From the NCBI RefSeq assembly GCF_001179965.1, contig NZ_CVSH01000026.1, positions 1 through 64,000 on the forward strand: a stretch of DNA of 64,000 nucleotides. Direction: 5' to 3'. This document shows positions 25,135-33,785 of this stretch, piece after piece; position 1 is the first letter of the stretch, and each line of letters begins with the position of its first letter. The notes beneath the pieces were generated by a model that did no database searches, was not told where the DNA came from, and saw only the letters and a list, made by a program, of their open reading frames with translations. Both the position numbers and the translations under genes were made by a program. This stretch comes from Candidatus Pelagibacter communis (GTDB taxonomy: Bacteria > Pseudomonadota > Alphaproteobacteria > Pelagibacterales > Pelagibacteraceae).

Positions 25135-25563
25135 TTATTTTTTCTCCTCTGCTTTAGGAGCTTCTTTTGGAGCATCTGCTTTTTTCTCCTCTGCTTTAGG
25201 AGCTTCTTTTGGAGCATCTGCTTTTTGTCCTTCTTTTGGTGACTCCTCTTTTGCCTCTTTTTTTCTTTCTTTTTTTGGTACAGCCTTCATTGGATTATTA
25301 CCTTTTGCTGGCATAGGAATTAGCTCATGTTCACCAAGTAATCTAGCAACTCTAGTGGTTGGTTGTGCGCCTTGGCTTAACCAATATTTTATTCTATCCG
25401 TTTGAAGTCCAATTCTTTCTTTTTTTTCTTTTGGAAGCAAAGGATTAAAAAAACCTAATTTTTCAATAAACCTTCCATCTCTTGGAAATTTACTATCAGC
25501 AACAACTATTTTGTAAACTGGTCTTTTTTTTGTCCCTCCCATCGATAATCTAAGTTTTAACAT
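25135..25563 (-). CDS. rpsP: Ribosomal protein S16 with repeated Lys/Ala/Glu tail
   Basis: S16 (142 aa) helps assemble the 30S subunit. The core of about 85 residues starts [24 protein letters not shown] and includes [13 protein letters not shown] and [17 protein letters not shown]-terminal extension rich in Lys, Glu, Ala and Pro follows and ends with a perfect duplication of a 14-residue unit ([14 protein letters not shown] type). AAGGAG lies just upstream of the ATG. It follows ffh by 14 bp. Tails of this type vary in length among alphaproteobacteria. Confidence 0.96.
   Translation of the reverse strand: MLKLRLSMGGTKKRPVYKIVVADSKFPRDGRFIEKLGFFNPLLPKEKKERIGLQTDRIKYWLSQGAQPTTRVARLLGEHELIPMPAKGNNPMKAVPKKERKKEAKEESPKEGQKADAPKEAPKAEEKKADAPKEAPKAEEKK
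25141..25224 (-). repeat. Perfect 42-bp tandem duplication in the rpsP tail
   Basis: Positions 25141-25182 and 25183-25224 are identical 42-base units, in frame, encoding two copies of a 14-residue Lys/Ala/Pro/Glu segment. An earlier, imperfect copy of the [10 protein letters not shown] pattern is visible just upstream in the protein. Perfect identity suggests a recent slippage event or active homogenisation. Confidence 0.95.
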
Positions 25564-25577
25564 TATTCTCCTTTTTT

Positions 25578-26936
25578 TTATTTTAGTTGATTAAAAAGTT
25601 CAGGCGGAATACCTTTATCTGCCATTCCTTTCATATTTCCTTTTGACATCTTTCTCATCATTTCAGACATCATTTTAAATTGCTTGAGCAATTTATTGAT
25701 AGTGGCTATGTCTGTACCAGAGCCATTAGCAATTCTTTTTTTTCTTGATCCATCAATTATTTTTGGATTTTGTCTCTCTTTTTTAGTCATCGATAAAATA
25801 ACAGCTTCATTTTGAGTTATAACTTTTTCATCTATTCCAGATTGATCCATTTGTGATTTTATTTTTGAAACCCCAGGAAGAAAGGACATTATGCCCTCTA
25901 TGCCACCCATTTTTTTCATCTGCTTTAATTGTGATAAATAATCATCTAAAGAAAACTGGCCCTTCTTTAAATTTTCTTCTGTTTTTTTTAATTTCTCTTC
26001 ATCAAGATCTTCAGCAGCTTTTTCAACAAGGCTAACTATATCCCCCATTCCTAAAATTCTGTTTGCAATTCTTTCGGGATAGAAAACTTCAAGATTTTCA
26101 ATTTTTTCACCAACACCTAAAAATTTTATTGGAACATTTGCTACATATTTCATGCTTAATGCAGCTCCGCCTCTTCCATCTCCATCAGATCTTGTAAGAA
26201 CAATTCCTGACAAATTAACTGTATTTTTAAATTCTTTAGCCACATTTGCTGCAACCTGACCAGTAAGCGAATCTGCAACCAAAATTGTCTCTACGGGATT
26301 TATAATTTCTTCAATTTGCTTAATTTCACTCATCATTTGTAAATCGATTTGGGTCCTACCCGCAGTATCGAATAATATTACCTCTGATCCATTAAGACTT
26401 GCGGCACTCAAAGCTCTTCTACATATATCAGCTGGTTGTTGTCCCTCAATAATTGGTAAGGTGTTAATATTATGCTGTTCTCCTAAAAGTTTAAGTTGTT
26501 CTTGAGCTGCGGGCCTATAAATATCTAAGCTCACAATCATTACTTTCTTTTTTTTATTTTTTTCAATAAACTTTGCAAGTTTTGCTGTTGTTGTGGTCTT
26601 TCCAGATCCTTGTAAACCTACCATCATCATAGATACTGGAGGTACAGCATTAAAATTTAAATCAGTATTTTCGCTTCCTAATAAATTTATTAATTCATCA
26701 TTTACAATTTTCACCACCATTTGTCCTGGCGATGTAGATCTAATGATTTCTTGTCCTAATGCCTTAGGTTTAATTTTATTTACAAAATCTTTAGCAACCT
26801 CTAATGAGACATCTGCCTCTAAGAGTGCCAATCTGATATTTCTTAACCCTTCATCAACCTGCTTCTCATCTAGAGATGCTGACTTTTTTAAGGAGGAAAA
26901 TATTTCCTCGAATTTATTAGTTAAATTTTCAAACAT
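25578..26936 (-). CDS. ffh: Signal recognition particle protein
   Basis: Ffh (452 aa) binds SRP RNA and signal peptides of nascent membrane proteins and delivers them to FtsY. It has the N domain, the G domain with [24 protein letters not shown] and [14 protein letters not shown], and a methionine-rich M domain ending with [18 protein letters not shown]. The RNA-binding element is present as [17 protein letters not shown]. It is the first gene of a long minus-strand run and has a 5' region that folds strongly (separate entry). ftsY lies less than 1 kb away on the other strand. Confidence 0.97.
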   Translation of the reverse strand: MFENLTNKFEEIFSSLKKSASLDEKQVDEGLRNIRLALLEADVSLEVAKDFVNKIKPKALGQEIIRSTSPGQMVVKIVNDELINLLGSENTDLNFNAVPPVSMMMVGLQGSGKTTTTAKLAKFIEKNKKKKVMIVSLDIYRPAAQEQLKLLGEQHNINTLPIIEGQQPADICRRALSAASLNGSEVILFDTAGRTQIDLQMMSEIKQIEEIINPVETILVADSLTGQVAANVAKEFKNTVNLSGIVLTRSDGDGRGGAALSMKYVANVPIKFLGVGEKIENLEVFYPERIANRILGMGDIVSLVEKAAEDLDEEKLKKTEENLKKGQFSLDDYLSQLKQMKKMGGIEGIMSFLPGVSKIKSQMDQSGIDEKVITQNEAVILSMTKKERQNPKIIDGSRKKRIANGSGTDIATINKLLKQFKMMSEMMRKMSKGNMKGMADKGIPPELFNQLK

Positions 26937-26939
26937 AAT

Positions 26940-27050
26940 TTCATCCAGCAGTTATCGCACCAGTGGGCGAACCCTCGCTGACTGGTGTCGATCTCTTTGT
27001 TGCCAAAGACACCGCAAATTGCTGTTTTTGCGGAAACTTCGACAAACTAT
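26940..27050 (-). ncRNA. Candidate structured RNA leader of ffh
   Basis: On the minus strand, directly before ffh, several stable helices can be drawn. A 7-bp stem pairs 27027-27033 with 27012-27018. A 6-bp stem pairs 27004-27009 with 26994-26999 and is capped by a GCAA tetraloop. A 5-bp helix (27039-27043 with 26987-26991) encloses both. A 7-bp stem pairs 26981-26987 with 26958-26964 and holds an inner hairpin that can form either GGG-UUCG-CCC or GCGA-GGGU-UCGC. GNRA and UUCG loops appear only on this strand, which fixes the orientation. GC content is visibly higher than the surroundings. It lacks the SRP RNA GGAA-loop motif, a tRNA-like T arm and tmRNA tag features. A cis-acting leader of ffh or an independent small RNA are both possible. 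I do not recognise a described family. Confidence 0.65.
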
Positions 27051-27053
27051 AAT
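27048..27053 (+). promoter_or_regulatory. Possible -10 element for dapF-ftsY
   Basis: A consensus TATAAT lies 42 bases before the dapF ATG in the divergent ffh/dapF region. No convincing -35 is seen at standard spacing, and the motif also overlaps the possible start of the ffh leader transcript. Confidence 0.35.
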
Positions 27054-27094
27054 AGAGGTTCAAAAAGTCAATAAATAAGTTAAGTATTAAATAT

Positions 27095-27920
27095 ATGGAA
27101 TTTAGAGCTTTTAAAATGGATGGTTTGGGTAACGATTTTATAATTATAGATAATAGAGAAAAAATTATAAATCTTACAAAAGACCAAATTATAAAAATTT
27201 GCGATAGAAATTTTATTGGTTGCGATCAGTTAATATTTATTAAAAAAAAACCAAAACTCTGATGGTTATCTTGAATTTTTTAATTCTGATGGTGGAAAAG
27301 CAGGTGCATGTGGTAATGGGACAAGGTGTGTCGCTGATTTTATAGCTAAAGAAAAAAATAAAAAAATTGTTAATTTAACTACTTCCTCTGGAAATTTGAA
27401 ATCTGAGATAATTGGAGAAAATATTGTTTCAACTGAAATGGGACAACCAAAAACAAAATGGAGCGAAATTCCATTATCAAAAGAATTAAATACAATAAAT
27501 TTAAATATTAAAATTTTTGATAAATTTAAAAAAGAATTCCAAGGCGGTACAGCAGTAAATATCGGAAACCCACATGTAGTTTTTTTCGTACCAAGCATTG
27601 ATAACTTCGATATAAAAAAAATAGGTCCTGAAATTGAAAATCATAATTTATTTCCGGAAAAAACAAATGTTACTTTAGCAAAAGTAATTAGTAAAAATTT
27701 AATAAAAGTGAATGTATGGGAAAGAGGGGCGGGAAATACAAAAGCTTGTGGAACTGCAGCTTGTGCAACTGCAGTAGCGGGTAAGTTGAATGACTTAACA
27801 GATCAAAAAGTAGATATTGAATTTGCTACTGGTAAATTGGTTGTCAAAATTGATGAAAAAAATTCAATTCATATGAAGGGTCCAGTTTCAAAAATAAATA
27901 CTATTAATGTCAAATTGTAA
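27095..27920 (+). pseudogene. dapF: Diaminopimelate epimerase, frameshifted in a poly-A run
   Basis: DapF converts LL- to meso-diaminopimelate for lysine and peptidoglycan. Translation from the ATG at 27095 gives FRAFKMDGLGNDFIIID, typical of DapF, then stops early. Removing one A from the nine-A run at 27242-27250 restores a continuous 274-aa protein. It contains both catalytic cysteines, in GGKAGACGNGTRC and GAGNTKACGTAACA. Every family feature is intact on both sides of the shift. Because dapF is normally essential, a sequencing or amplification error, or rescue by transcript slippage, is more likely than real loss. The stop overlaps the ftsY ATG by one base. Confidence 0.9.
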
Positions 27921-28837
27921 TGAGCATATTTGAAAAATTTAAAATAGGCTTTAAAAAAAGTGCGCAGAATATTTCCTCGGGTTTTCGAGAAATTCTTATA
28001 AAGAAAGAAATTGATGATAACTCACTTAATAAAATAGAGGAATTTTTAATAAGTTCTGATGTAGGAATTGATGCAGCTTCTGAAATAAGAAATATTTTAG
28101 CTCAAGAAAAAATTGACCCAAGTTCGGACTTAATTGGAGAAATAAATAAAGTTCTTAAAAGGTATATTGTCTCTACTATGGGTAATTTTGAGAAAAAAGA
28201 TTTTTTCAAAAATAATAATAATTTAAATGTTATATTAGTGGCTGGTGTCAACGGCTCTGGAAAAACAACAACGATTGGTAAAATCGCTAAAATTTTTAAA
28301 GAAAATAATAATAAAGTAGTCTTGTCTGCGTCTGATACATTTAGAGCTGCAGCAATTGAACAATTAGAAAATTGGGCAAATAAAATCGGCGTCGATTTGG
28401 TAAAATCAAATCAAGGGTCGGATCCTGCATCTGTTGCATATAAAGCAATGAGTTTTGCTAAAGAAAATAATTTTAACCAATTAATTATTGATACAGCTGG
28501 AAGGTTGCAAAATAAAAAAAACTTGATGGAGGAGTATAAAAAAATTGCAAACGTTGTAAAAAAAATCGACGATAATGCTCCAAATGAAGTTATTTTAGTT
28601 TTAGATGCTACTTCAGGACAAAATATACTGAGTCAAGTTGACGAGTTTAACAAAATTATTCCCATCACCGGACTTGTTATGACAAAATTAGATGGAACAG
28701 CAAAGGGTGGAATTCTCTTAGCTTTATCTAAAAAATATAAAATTCCAATAATAGGACTTGGTTTAGGTGAAAAAGAGGATGATCTTCAAATATTTGATGT
28801 TGAAAAATTTGCTGAAGCTTTTACTCAAATAAATTAG
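27920..28837 (+). CDS. ftsY: Signal recognition particle receptor
   Basis: FtsY (305 aa) is the membrane-associated SRP receptor GTPase. It comprises the NG domain only: N domain, then AGVNGSGKTTTIGKIAKIF, SASDTFRAAAIEQLENW, IDTAGRLQNKKNLMEE, TKLDGTAKGG and GLGEKEDDLQIFD. The long acidic A domain of E. coli FtsY is absent, as in other compact forms. It is coupled to dapF. Its stop overlaps the stop of the convergent gene on the other strand. Confidence 0.96.
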   Translation: MSIFEKFKIGFKKSAQNISSGFREILIKKEIDDNSLNKIEEFLISSDVGIDAASEIRNILAQEKIDPSSDLIGEINKVLKRYIVSTMGNFEKKDFFKNNNNLNVILVAGVNGSGKTTTIGKIAKIFKENNNKVVLSASDTFRAAAIEQLENWANKIGVDLVKSNQGSDPASVAYKAMSFAKENNFNQLIIDTAGRLQNKKNLMEEYKKIANVVKKIDDNAPNEVILVLDATSGQNILSQVDEFNKIIPITGLVMTKLDGTAKGGILLALSKKYKIPIIGLGLGEKEDDLQIFDVEKFAEAFTQIN

Positions 28838-29382
28838 TTTATTAAATTTTTTGATATCAAAGGTTTAAATAAATTACACTCATGCTTTTTATCAAGAGCA
28901 GCATATCCACAATTCTTAGCATACGAAGAAATTATAAAACCTAATTTACCACTCCTATCGTTGGATCTTAGTTCTTTTTTTTGAATATCAAATGTAAGAT
29001 TTTTTGAGATGTTTTTATTTGCACTAACCATCACTAATGTATTATTATCCTCTAAAAGATAATACGCAAAATCCTCTGGAAATACTGGATAATCATAATC
29101 CATTAAAAATAATTTAGCTTTATTTGGAAACCACTCATAAGAAATAAGAGGTAGATCCTTTTTTAATTTATGGTCATATAGATAAAGATCTTGTGGATAA
29201 TCAGTTACATAATTTAAATCCTCTCCTCTTGCAAGTATGGCATTTTCTCTTGTTTTAAAATATAGAGTGAATTTTTTGTCATAAGACACCATTTTACCTA
29301 TATGAAAGTATTTATCTGATTGATCCGAAGAAGCATTGCTACAAATTAAAAGTAAAAGTGTAATTATAAAAATATTTCTCAT
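28834..29382 (-). CDS. Predicted secreted protein of unknown function
   Basis: The 182-aa product starts at the ATG at 29380-29382. It has a clear signal peptide (hydrophobic IFIITLLLLICSNAS after Met-Arg-Asn, probable cleavage before SDQ). The mature part is hydrophilic with Tyr/Asp/Lys richness and two or three cysteines near the C-terminus. I recognise no catalytic motif. It is convergent with ftsY, sharing the overlapping stop bases TTAG. It may be last of the group that begins with the TRAP genes, but a 48-bp gap precedes it. Confidence 0.75.
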   Translation of the reverse strand: MRNIFIITLLLLICSNASSDQSDKYFHIGKMVSYDKKFTLYFKTRENAILARGEDLNYVTDYPQDLYLYDHKLKKDLPLISYEWFPNKAKLFLMDYDYPVFPEDFAYYLLEDNNTLVMVSANKNISKNLTFDIQKKELRSNDRSGKLGFIISSYAKNCGYAALDKKHECNLFKPLISKNLIN

Positions 29383-29430
29383 AAACAAAATTTAATTGTA
29401 AACTTTGAAGAGTATTTGTTTAAAATGTGT

Positions 29431-30237
29431 CTATTTTAGACTTTTAATAAATTTTTGAATTTCGCTGATTAAATTTTGATCGAAATTCATCATATGATCA
29501 TCATTTTTTATAAAATATTTTGATTTTTGAGTGTTTGATTTTTCAAAGATTTTAACACCCATGCTAAAAGGAACTATAGTATCCTCCTCACCGTGCATCA
29601 CTAATAGGGGGGAATTTATTTTTTGAATCTTATTAATAGAGTCGAATTTATCTTTAAGAATAATTTTTACTGGAAAAATTGGATAATATTTTTGTGCAAG
29701 TCTTGTCATTGAAGTAAATGGGGATTCTAATATTATCCCTGCGAACTTATGTTTACTCGCTAAATCAACAGCAACTGCTGTACCAAGAGACTCTCCATAT
29801 AAAATTATATCTTTATCTTTAACACCATTGTTATTCAGCCAAATTTTAGCGGATTTTGCGTCTTCATATAAGCCACTCTCAGTTGGTTTTCCCTCATTTC
29901 CACTGAAACCTCTATAAGCAATTATTAAGTAATTTATTTCAAGTTTTGAAAGTTCGTTTAGTTTATAAATTCTATTATCGAGTTTTCCAGCATTTCCATG
30001 AAAAAAAAGAATAGTTTTATAATCTGAGTTTTTTTCAAAATACCAAGAAACAAGTTTATTTTCTGATTGAATAAATTTTTTTTCTATATTGTGGTTTAGG
30101 GATGTTTCATCTAAGTAATTATTTTCACTTGGATGATAAAGTAATTTTCTTTGATAAAAAAACAAAAAAATTATTACAAAGATATATAAAAATAATAATA
30201 TTAAAAAAGAATTAAGAGCGATGCTTCCTAGCTTCAT
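29431..30237 (-). CDS. Membrane-anchored alpha/beta hydrolase (Bem46/YfhR-like)
   Basis: The 268-aa protein has one N-terminal transmembrane helix (residues about 8-30) followed by QRKLLYHPSE, a sequence typical of this esterase-like group. The catalytic set is visible: oxyanion FHGNAG, nucleophile in LYGESLGTAVA, acid in HGEEDTIVP and His in NDDHMMNF. The active domain would face the periplasm or the cytoplasmic membrane surface. The substrate is unknown. It lies 8 bp after a small membrane protein gene. Confidence 0.85.
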   Translation of the reverse strand: MKLGSIALNSFLILLFLYIFVIIFLFFYQRKLLYHPSENNYLDETSLNHNIEKKFIQSENKLVSWYFEKNSDYKTILFFHGNAGKLDNRIYKLNELSKLEINYLIIAYRGFSGNEGKPTESGLYEDAKSAKIWLNNNGVKDKDIILYGESLGTAVAVDLASKHKFAGIILESPFTSMTRLAQKYYPIFPVKIILKDKFDSINKIQKINSPLLVMHGEEDTIVPFSMGVKIFEKSNTQKSKYFIKNDDHMMNFDQNLISEIQKFIKSLK

Positions 30238-30245
30238 TAAAAAAA

Positions 30246-30422
30246 TTATTTTTTATCGAAAAAGGCTTCATATAGCATCATGAATATGGCAACTCCCATT
30301 AGTAAGTAGACTGGCAAAACATCCCAAAAGGTTATCATCATTGATCTTGTTAATGTTGTAGCAAGACCAACTAGAAAAAAAACTGCAAAAGACAAACCTA
30401 TTAATGTAGTTATTTTATTCAT
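30246..30422 (-). CDS. Small two-helix membrane protein
   Basis: I start this gene at the ATG at 30420-30422 (58 aa), which has AAGGAG a few bases upstream. A start eight codons earlier would overlap the amidase more. Two hydrophobic segments, around LIGLSFAVFFLVGLA and VLPVYLLMGVAIFMM, end in a short charged tail. No family recognised. It overlaps the amidase end by 8 bp and is probably co-transcribed with it. Confidence 0.7.
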   Translation of the reverse strand: MNKITTLIGLSFAVFFLVGLATTLTRSMMITFWDVLPVYLLMGVAIFMMLYEAFFDKK

Positions 30423-31752
30423 TAAACTCCTTACTTTTTTGTTCAAGCCATCTCGCGGTACTTAAAAATCTGAGATCGTCATATTTATCTCCAACAAGCT
30501 GGACACCTAAGGGTAGATTATTTTCTCCTTGAAGTAAAGGCAGAGAAATTGCTGGTGTATGCATATAAGACCAGACTCTATTAAAATCTGCACTTCCAGT
30601 GTCTTTTAGTCCTTTATCTGCTACCCCAGTGCTACACGGGCTTAATACTCCGTGGTAATCCTCGAATACCTCTTTATAAGACTCATAACTTCTTTTCATA
30701 AAATCAACTGCATCTAAATATTCTTTTGCTGAATATTTCATTCCTCTTGCGATTGCTGATTGCATTTGTTTTGATAGCTTATTTTTAGACTTTTTGTAGT
30801 AAACTTGAAAGTTATTAGCTAAGTCGGTTTCATGAATAACTCTGTGATATTTATCTATATCCTTAAAATATGATGGCGTATCGAATACTTCAATATTTTT
30901 TTTAAAAGTTTTAATAAAGTATTCAAAAGACTCTCTTGATTTTTTATCAATCTTTTTCCAGCTATCGGTTTTATAAAAAATAAATTTTGGCTCAAATAAT
31001 GGTGCTTTCAAACATTCTTCCAACATAAACTCTGATGAATAATGTATAGTCGCTTCATCGTACTGATCTTTTTTAATTAACACCTTTGCAAGTAAAGCTA
31101 CATCCTCGACGGTTTTTCCGAAAACACCTATATGATCTAGATTATATGATGTTCTGAGAACACCATTTCTTGATATTAATCCATAACTTGGTTTGTAACC
31201 AACTACACCACAATAAGAAGCAGGTCTTATAACGGATCCGCCAGTTTGAGATCCAATAGATAATGGAGCCATATGAGTTGCAATTACAGCAGCTGATCCA
31301 CTCGAGGATCCACCAGGTGTTCTTGTATAATCATGAGGATTTCTTGTTGCTGGAGGCCCAAGATAGGCAAGTTCTGATGTTGCTGTCTTACCCATTATTA
31401 TTGCACCTTCAGATTTTAATAAGTCAACTATTTCAGCATTTTGCGATTGAGTTCTACCTTTTCTTAAAACAGTGCCACATTCTGTTGGCATATCATAAGT
31501 GCCAATTATATCTTTTAAAGCTACAGGAACTCCATGAAGTAACCCCATCGGTTTACCTGACTTTCTATAAGTATCTGCTTCTTGGGCTTTTTCTAATAAT
31601 AGTTTTTTATCAAAGAATGCCCAAGCTTTAACATCTTTTTCAAATTTGTTTACTTGAGAAATATAGTGCTCACACAACTCTAAAGAAGTCATCTCGGATT
31701 TTCTAATCTTTTCTGCTAATTTAGATATTGGTAGTGAAAAGACATTCGTCAT
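30415..31752 (-). CDS. Amidase, amidase-signature family
   Basis: This 445-aa enzyme belongs to the Ser-Ser-Lys amidases. The catalytic Lys is in GVPVALKDIIG, and the signature TPGGSSSGSAAVIATHM followed by IGSQTGGSVIRPASYCG supplies the cis-Ser and nucleophile Ser. It is not GatA by context, since no gatB or gatC is nearby. It starts 7 bp after dctM, so it is in the TRAP operon and may hydrolyse an imported amide or a derivative. The exact substrate cannot be read from sequence. Confidence 0.88.
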   Translation of the reverse strand: MTNVFSLPISKLAEKIRKSEMTSLELCEHYISQVNKFEKDVKAWAFFDKKLLLEKAQEADTYRKSGKPMGLLHGVPVALKDIIGTYDMPTECGTVLRKGRTQSQNAEIVDLLKSEGAIIMGKTATSELAYLGPPATRNPHDYTRTPGGSSSGSAAVIATHMAPLSIGSQTGGSVIRPASYCGVVGYKPSYGLISRNGVLRTSYNLDHIGVFGKTVEDVALLAKVLIKKDQYDEATIHYSSEFMLEECLKAPLFEPKFIFYKTDSWKKIDKKSRESFEYFIKTFKKNIEVFDTPSYFKDIDKYHRVIHETDLANNFQVYYKKSKNKLSKQMQSAIARGMKYSAKEYLDAVDFMKRSYESYKEVFEDYHGVLSPCSTGVADKGLKDTGSADFNRVWSYMHTPAISLPLLQGENNLPLGVQLVGDKYDDLRFLSTARWLEQKSKEFNE

Positions 31753-31759
31753 TTAAAAA

Positions 31760-33121
31760 TTACTCTGCAAATAATGTATCAGGTAACCACAATGCTATTC
31801 CGGGAAATATATACATTAAAACCATAGCAAGAATTACAATTCCAAGGAAAGGCATGATTCCTCTAAAAATTTCCATTAACTGAACATTTCTGCTTTGAAC
31901 ACCCTTTAAGTAGTAAGCTGACATCGCCATGGGGGGAGTTAAGAAAGATGTTTGTAAATTTAGCGCAATTAACATTGCAAAGAAATAAGGATTAACTCCA
32001 AAAAACTCTACAAGTGGTAAAAAAATTGGCACAAAAATAATTAATATTTCTGTCCATTCAAGTGGCCATCCTAAAAGGAAAATAATAATTTGTGTGATTA
32101 CTAAAAATTGCCATGGTTTAATATCCATTGATTTAAAAAAATGTTCAAATACCTCATGTCCTCCAAGATAAGAAAATACTGAGGCAAAAGTCCATGACCC
32201 TACAAATAACCACATAATCATAGCGCTAGTTTTTGCAGTCAAAAAAACAGACTCTTTAAAATTTTTCCATTTAAGAGATTTATAAAAATAAGAAAGCACT
32301 AATGCTCCAAATGCACCAACGGCTGCTGCTTCAGCAGGTGTAGCTAATCCAGCTAATATAGTTCCTAAAACTAGGATTATTAATGAAAATAATGGAACAA
32401 ATGAGACTAATACTTCTTTTAAAATTTCAGATCTTGGAGGAATTTCTTCAGCTGCAGGTTTTGGAGCTAAAGAAGGATTAAAGTATGCTCTTATTATAAC
32501 ATAAAGAATATATAACCCTGCCAACATCAATCCTGGAAATATTGCTGCAGCAAAAAGTCTGAGTGGAGACAACTGAGCGATTACTGCATAAACAATTAAC
32601 ATGATACTTGGCGGAATAAGAATTCCTAAACATCCACCTGAGCAAATTACTCCCGAAGCAAATTTTTTGTCATATCCAGCTCTAATCATTGCGGGCCAAG
32701 CAAGAAGTCCCATAAGTGTAACGACAGCACCAATTATTCCTGTAGCTGTCGAGAATAATGCACAAGTTACTAATGCAGCTACCGCCATCGACGCTGGAAG
32801 TCTGTGCGACGCTAGTCTTATTGCAAAAAATAGTTTTGCTACAATACCTGCTCTCTCTACTAAATATCCCATAAATAAAAATAAGGGGACTGCTGTTAAA
32901 ACGGTATTATCCATAATTGTATACGTGTTAGAAACAAGCAAAGAAAATATCCGATTATCAAACAAGTGATCCATTCTAGTTGGATCAAAATAAGCGTAAT
33001 AACCAAAACCAACACCCATTGCTAGCAATGTGAACGCAATCGGAAATCCTAACAAAACTGCAAAGAGAAATAAACTCATCATTAAAATTGCAATCTCTGG
33101 ATTAGTTAATTCAAATAACAT
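31760..33121 (-). CDS. dctM: TRAP transporter large permease (DctM type)
   Basis: The 453-aa protein has about 12 hydrophobic segments of the TRAP 4TM/12TM large-subunit fold, with GFPIAFTLLAMGVGFGYY, MAVAALVTCALFSTATGIIGAVVTLMGLLAWPAM and GCLGILIPPSIMLIVYAVIAQ. It uses the sodium gradient to import a substrate delivered by the periplasmic DctP. It overlaps dctQ by 11 bp. Confidence 0.94.
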   Translation of the reverse strand: MLFELTNPEIAILMMSLFLFAVLLGFPIAFTLLAMGVGFGYYAYFDPTRMDHLFDNRIFSLLVSNTYTIMDNTVLTAVPLFLFMGYLVERAGIVAKLFFAIRLASHRLPASMAVAALVTCALFSTATGIIGAVVTLMGLLAWPAMIRAGYDKKFASGVICSGGCLGILIPPSIMLIVYAVIAQLSPLRLFAAAIFPGLMLAGLYILYVIIRAYFNPSLAPKPAAEEIPPRSEILKEVLVSFVPLFSLIILVLGTILAGLATPAEAAAVGAFGALVLSYFYKSLKWKNFKESVFLTAKTSAMIMWLFVGSWTFASVFSYLGGHEVFEHFFKSMDIKPWQFLVITQIIIFLLGWPLEWTEILIIFVPIFLPLVEFFGVNPYFFAMLIALNLQTSFLTPPMAMSAYYLKGVQSRNVQLMEIFRGIMPFLGIVILAMVLMYIFPGIALWLPDTLFAE

Positions 33122-33698
33122 CTGCTTGATCGTCCTTTTGCGAAGTTCTCATTAAAACTTTTTCTGTTTCCTCAGCATCTGCAGATGCTCTTTGAGGCCA
33201 ATGCCCAGTTCTAATACAAATAATTGCTCTGCATACCTCACTGACACCTTGTATGGTTAATAATATTCCAGACAATGGTATTAATGATTTTGCCATATAG
33301 ATTTGTATTTGTGCTGGACTGTTCCAACTCGTTTCTTTAATTTTCCAGGCTAAAGCTGCATATTCATATCCGTAAAAAGCTAAAGCTAAAATTCCAGGAA
33401 AGAAAAATATAAAATAGAGAATTAAATCGATCCAACCTTGTACTCTTGTTGGAAATAATCTGTAAATTACGTCACCTCTTACATGAGCTTCTGTCGATAA
33501 GGTGTATGCTCCTGCCATCATAAAAATAGCTCCATACATTTGTAAACTAAAATCGAAATTCCATAATGTTGGGCTATTGAATGCATATGCCATGATAACT
33601 TCATAGCAAGTTCCTCCCATAAGAATGACTATACACCAAGAAAAAGCTTTACCCATTGAAGCACTAAGTGTGTCGGCAAATTTTATGAAAGATTTCAT
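33111..33698 (-). CDS. dctQ: TRAP transporter small permease (DctQ type)
   Basis: The 195-aa protein has four hydrophobic segments and the family element YTLSTEAHVRGDVIYRLFP. It pairs with DctM to form the membrane part. The C-terminus is a charged cytoplasmic tail. It lies downstream of dctP behind a strong terminator-like hairpin, so its expression should be lower than that of the binding protein. Confidence 0.92.
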   Translation of the reverse strand: MKSFIKFADTLSASMGKAFSWCIVILMGGTCYEVIMAYAFNSPTLWNFDFSLQMYGAIFMMAGAYTLSTEAHVRGDVIYRLFPTRVQGWIDLILYFIFFFPGILALAFYGYEYAALAWKIKETSWNSPAQIQIYMAKSLIPLSGILLTIQGVSEVCRAIICIRTGHWPQRASADAEETEKVLMRTSQKDDQADVI

Positions 33699-33736
33699 TA
33701 TCGTACTTTATGTTAAGTTATATTAACAAAGCAAAC

Positions 33737-33767
33737 AAAAAAAAGGGGACCAAATGGTCCCCTTTTT
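33737..33767 (-). terminator. Intrinsic terminator/attenuator between dctP and dctQ
   Basis: A 12-bp inverted repeat (33741-33752 with 33755-33766, core GGGGACCA/TGGTCCCC, two-base loop) is followed on the minus strand by a run of eight T. This is a textbook intrinsic terminator sitting inside the operon. It would cut most dctP messages and let some read through into the permease genes. Confidence 0.9.
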
Positions 33768-33785
33768 AAATATTTAAGTTAATAA

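Noticed and set aside
25141-25224. CRISPR-like array
   Set aside because: There are only two directly adjacent units without spacers, in frame within rpsP.
25118-25405. Plus-strand protein with repeated Ser/Phe/Gly/Ala units
   Set aside because: It is the antisense reading of the repetitive rpsP tail and has no ribosome site.
26940-27050. SRP RNA, tmRNA piece or tRNA upstream of ffh
   Set aside because: There is no GGAA-loop SRP core, no tag-coding sequence and no five-base T stem or CCA end. The GTTCG segment is part of a different hairpin.
26937-27094. Defined -35/-10 promoter for ffh
   Set aside because: A TTGACT and a TATTATA are present on the minus strand, but the spacing (11-14 bases) does not fit any standard pair.
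27266-27598. Minus-strand gene inside dapF
   Set aside because: It is antisense to conserved DapF motifs and only appears because the sense frame is shifted.
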